Shown: positions 32,473 to 33,568 of the stretch, in pieces
How the letters are laid out: each line of letters begins with the position of its first letter
How positions within the stretch are numbered: position 1 is the stretch's first letter
NCBI RefSeq assembly: GCF_029212575.1
Contig: NZ_JARGPK010000073.1
Span: 1 to 33,568 of the forward strand
DNA from: Antarcticimicrobium sp.
GTDB taxonomy: Bacteria; Pseudomonadota; Alphaproteobacteria; Rhodobacterales; Rhodobacteraceae
Direction of reading: 5' to 3'
DNA: 33,568 nucleotides
Position numbers and translations under genes: made by a program
Notes under the pieces: generated by a model
Seen by the model: only the letters and a program-made list of their open reading frames with translations
The model's database searches: none
What the model was told of the DNA's origin: nothing

Positions 32473-33568
32473 TTGGCTGATCTGTTCTTTTACGGAACCC
32501 TGCGGCATGGCCCGCTGCTGGAAATCGTTCTGGGCCGGGAGAGCGATGCGCTCGACATCCGCGCGGCCTCTCTTGCCGATCATGCCGTGCACTGGGCGCA
32601 GGACGAGGTGTTCCCGCTGATCCTGCCATCGAGGGGGGAAATCGCGCCGGGCGTATTGGTGCGGGGGCTTGGCGGCGAGGACCTCGCGCGGCTGTCGTTC
32701 TATGAGGGCGGCTTTGGCTATCGGCGCGAAACCGTACAATTGACCCTCGAAAACGGGGAGTCCGCGTCGGGCGAGGTGTTCTTTCCCGACCCCGGCTTGT
32801 GGCAAGCCGGGCTGCCCTGGGCGCTGGAGGATTGGGCCGCGCGTTGGGGCGCGGTCACCTGCCGGGCGGCGCAGGAGGTGATGGGCTACTACGGGCGGGT
32901 CAGCCAGGATCAGATCGCCGAGCGGTTTTCTTCGATCCGCCGCCGCGCGTGGAGCTGGGTGAGGGCGCAGGCGCGGCCGGAGGATCCGGCGCGCGAAATC
33001 GCCCGTGACGTTGCGGTGGAGACGCATCGGTTCGCGCATCTCAGCTTCTTCGGCATGGAGGAGGCGGACCTGCGGTTCCGCCGCCATGACGGGACGATGA
33101 GCCCGGCGCTGAACCGCAGCGCCCAGATGGTGGGGCAGGCGGCGGTTGTTCTGCCCTATGACCCGGTGCGCGATGCGGTGCTGCTGGTCGAACAGTTCCG
33201 GGCCCCGGTTTTTCTGGCCGGAGACCCGGCGCCCTGGGTCTGGGAGCCGGTCGCGGGGCTGGTCGATCTTGGCGAGACCCCGGAGCAGACCGCGCGGCGC
33301 GAGGCGGTGGAGGAGGCGGGGCTTGAGGTGCGGCGGCTGGAAAAGGCCGGCGAGGCCTATTCCAGCACCGGTTCCTCGGGGGAATATCTTCACCTTTTCG
33401 TGGGGATCGCCGACCTGACCCGGACCACCGAGAGCGGCGGGCTGGACGAAGAGGGCGAGGATATCCGCAGCGCGATTGTCAGCTTCGACGCGTTGATGGC
33501 GGGGCTCGACGGTCATCGCTATCGCGACATGCCGCTCTTGGTCACCGCGCATTGGCTGGCACGGCACC
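32473..33568 (+). CDS. trgB: TrgB-like fusion: gamma-glutamylcyclotransferase-like plus Nudix hydrolase (partial)
   Basis: The frame is open from TTG at 32473 to the window edge (365 residues visible, apparently near its end). The N-terminal domain starts ADLFFYGTLRHGPLLEIVLG; the YGTLR motif is typical of gamma-glutamylcyclotransferase-like (AIG2/GGCT) folds. The C-terminal domain (from about residue 215) contains a complete Nudix box GLVDLGETPEQTARREAVEEAGL (G-x5-E-x7-REUxEExGU), with WVWEPVAG before it, as in ADP-ribose pyrophosphatases. The TTG start is inferred because the domain begins immediately and AAGG lies about ten bases upstream. The family fits TrgB, which follows trgA in tellurite resistance; the natural substrate is not known. 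Confidence 0.85.
   Translation, partial: MADLFFYGTLRHGPLLEIVLGRESDALDIRAASLADHAVHWAQDEVFPLILPSRGEIAPGVLVRGLGGEDLARLSFYEGGFGYRRETVQLTLENGESASGEVFFPDPGLWQAGLPWALEDWAARWGAVTCRAAQEVMGYYGRVSQDQIAERFSSIRRRAWSWVRAQARPEDPAREIARDVAVETHRFAHLSFFGMEEADLRFRRHDGTMSPALNRSAQMVGQAAVVLPYDPVRDAVLLVEQFRAPVFLAGDPAPWVWEPVAGLVDLGETPEQTARREAVEEAGLEVRRLEKAGEAYSSTGSSGEYLHLFVGIADLTRTTESGGLDEEGEDIRSAIVSFDALMAGLDGHRYRDMPLLVTAHWLARH

Overview
The window looks like a chromosomal segment of a Rhodobacterales alphaproteobacterium, most likely of the Roseobacter group. The support is high GC with strong third-position GC bias, a split and circularly permuted ssrA (tmRNA) gene, a DUF1476/ATP-synthase zeta-subunit gene, an alpha-type RNase E with a large insert in its S1 domain, a trgAB-like pair, acuI, and a fumC-DUF4169-RHH cluster. 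It is mostly ordinary core genome. No prophage, insertion sequence, CRISPR array, rRNA or tRNA gene was seen.

Layout. Positions 1-1,734 hold the end of a trypsin-like protease gene, a betaine-homocysteine methyltransferase and the zeta-subunit gene. Positions 1,890-5,762 carry purC, purS and purQ, with a zinc alcohol dehydrogenase and about 1 kb of poorly coding DNA between purS and purQ. Positions 5,800-8,919 encode a DctB/DctD two-component system whose DctD has no recognisable GAFTGA loop. A long RTX repeat protein (8,981-10,705, minus) converges on it. RNase E follows (11,253-14,066) and shares a bidirectional terminator with a TusA-like gene, which is divergent from a CcdA/DsbD-type membrane protein gene. 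A membrane protein with a serine-hydrolase motif and a cytochrome P450 are translationally coupled (15,277-17,906).

On the minus strand from 20,008 to 17,960, fumC heads a compact operon with three small genes: DUF4169, a ribbon-helix-helix protein and an unknown. Next come a secreted unknown, SspB, a two-domain ChrA transporter, a SnoaL-like protein, and the two-piece tmRNA gene (about 23,318-23,630, minus). Its tag reads ANDNRAPVAVAA. A GntR/FadR regulator is divergent from acuI (acryloyl-CoA reductase), with two GTCnGAC half-palindromes between them. A UspA-BCCT transporter pair, a class V aminotransferase-like enzyme, a class I photolyase, cyclopropane-fatty-acid synthase, TrgA and a TrgB-like protein (cut by the window end) complete the segment.

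Themes are purine synthesis, C4-dicarboxylate sensing, methylated osmolyte/DMSP-type metabolism (betaine methyltransferase, BCCT carrier, acuI), RNA and protein quality control (RNase E, tmRNA, SspB), and stress protection. I found no clearly new multi-gene system. The most useful non-obvious items are the permuted ssrA, the GAFTGA-less DctD, the coupled hydrolase/P450 pair and the GntR/acuI operator region.
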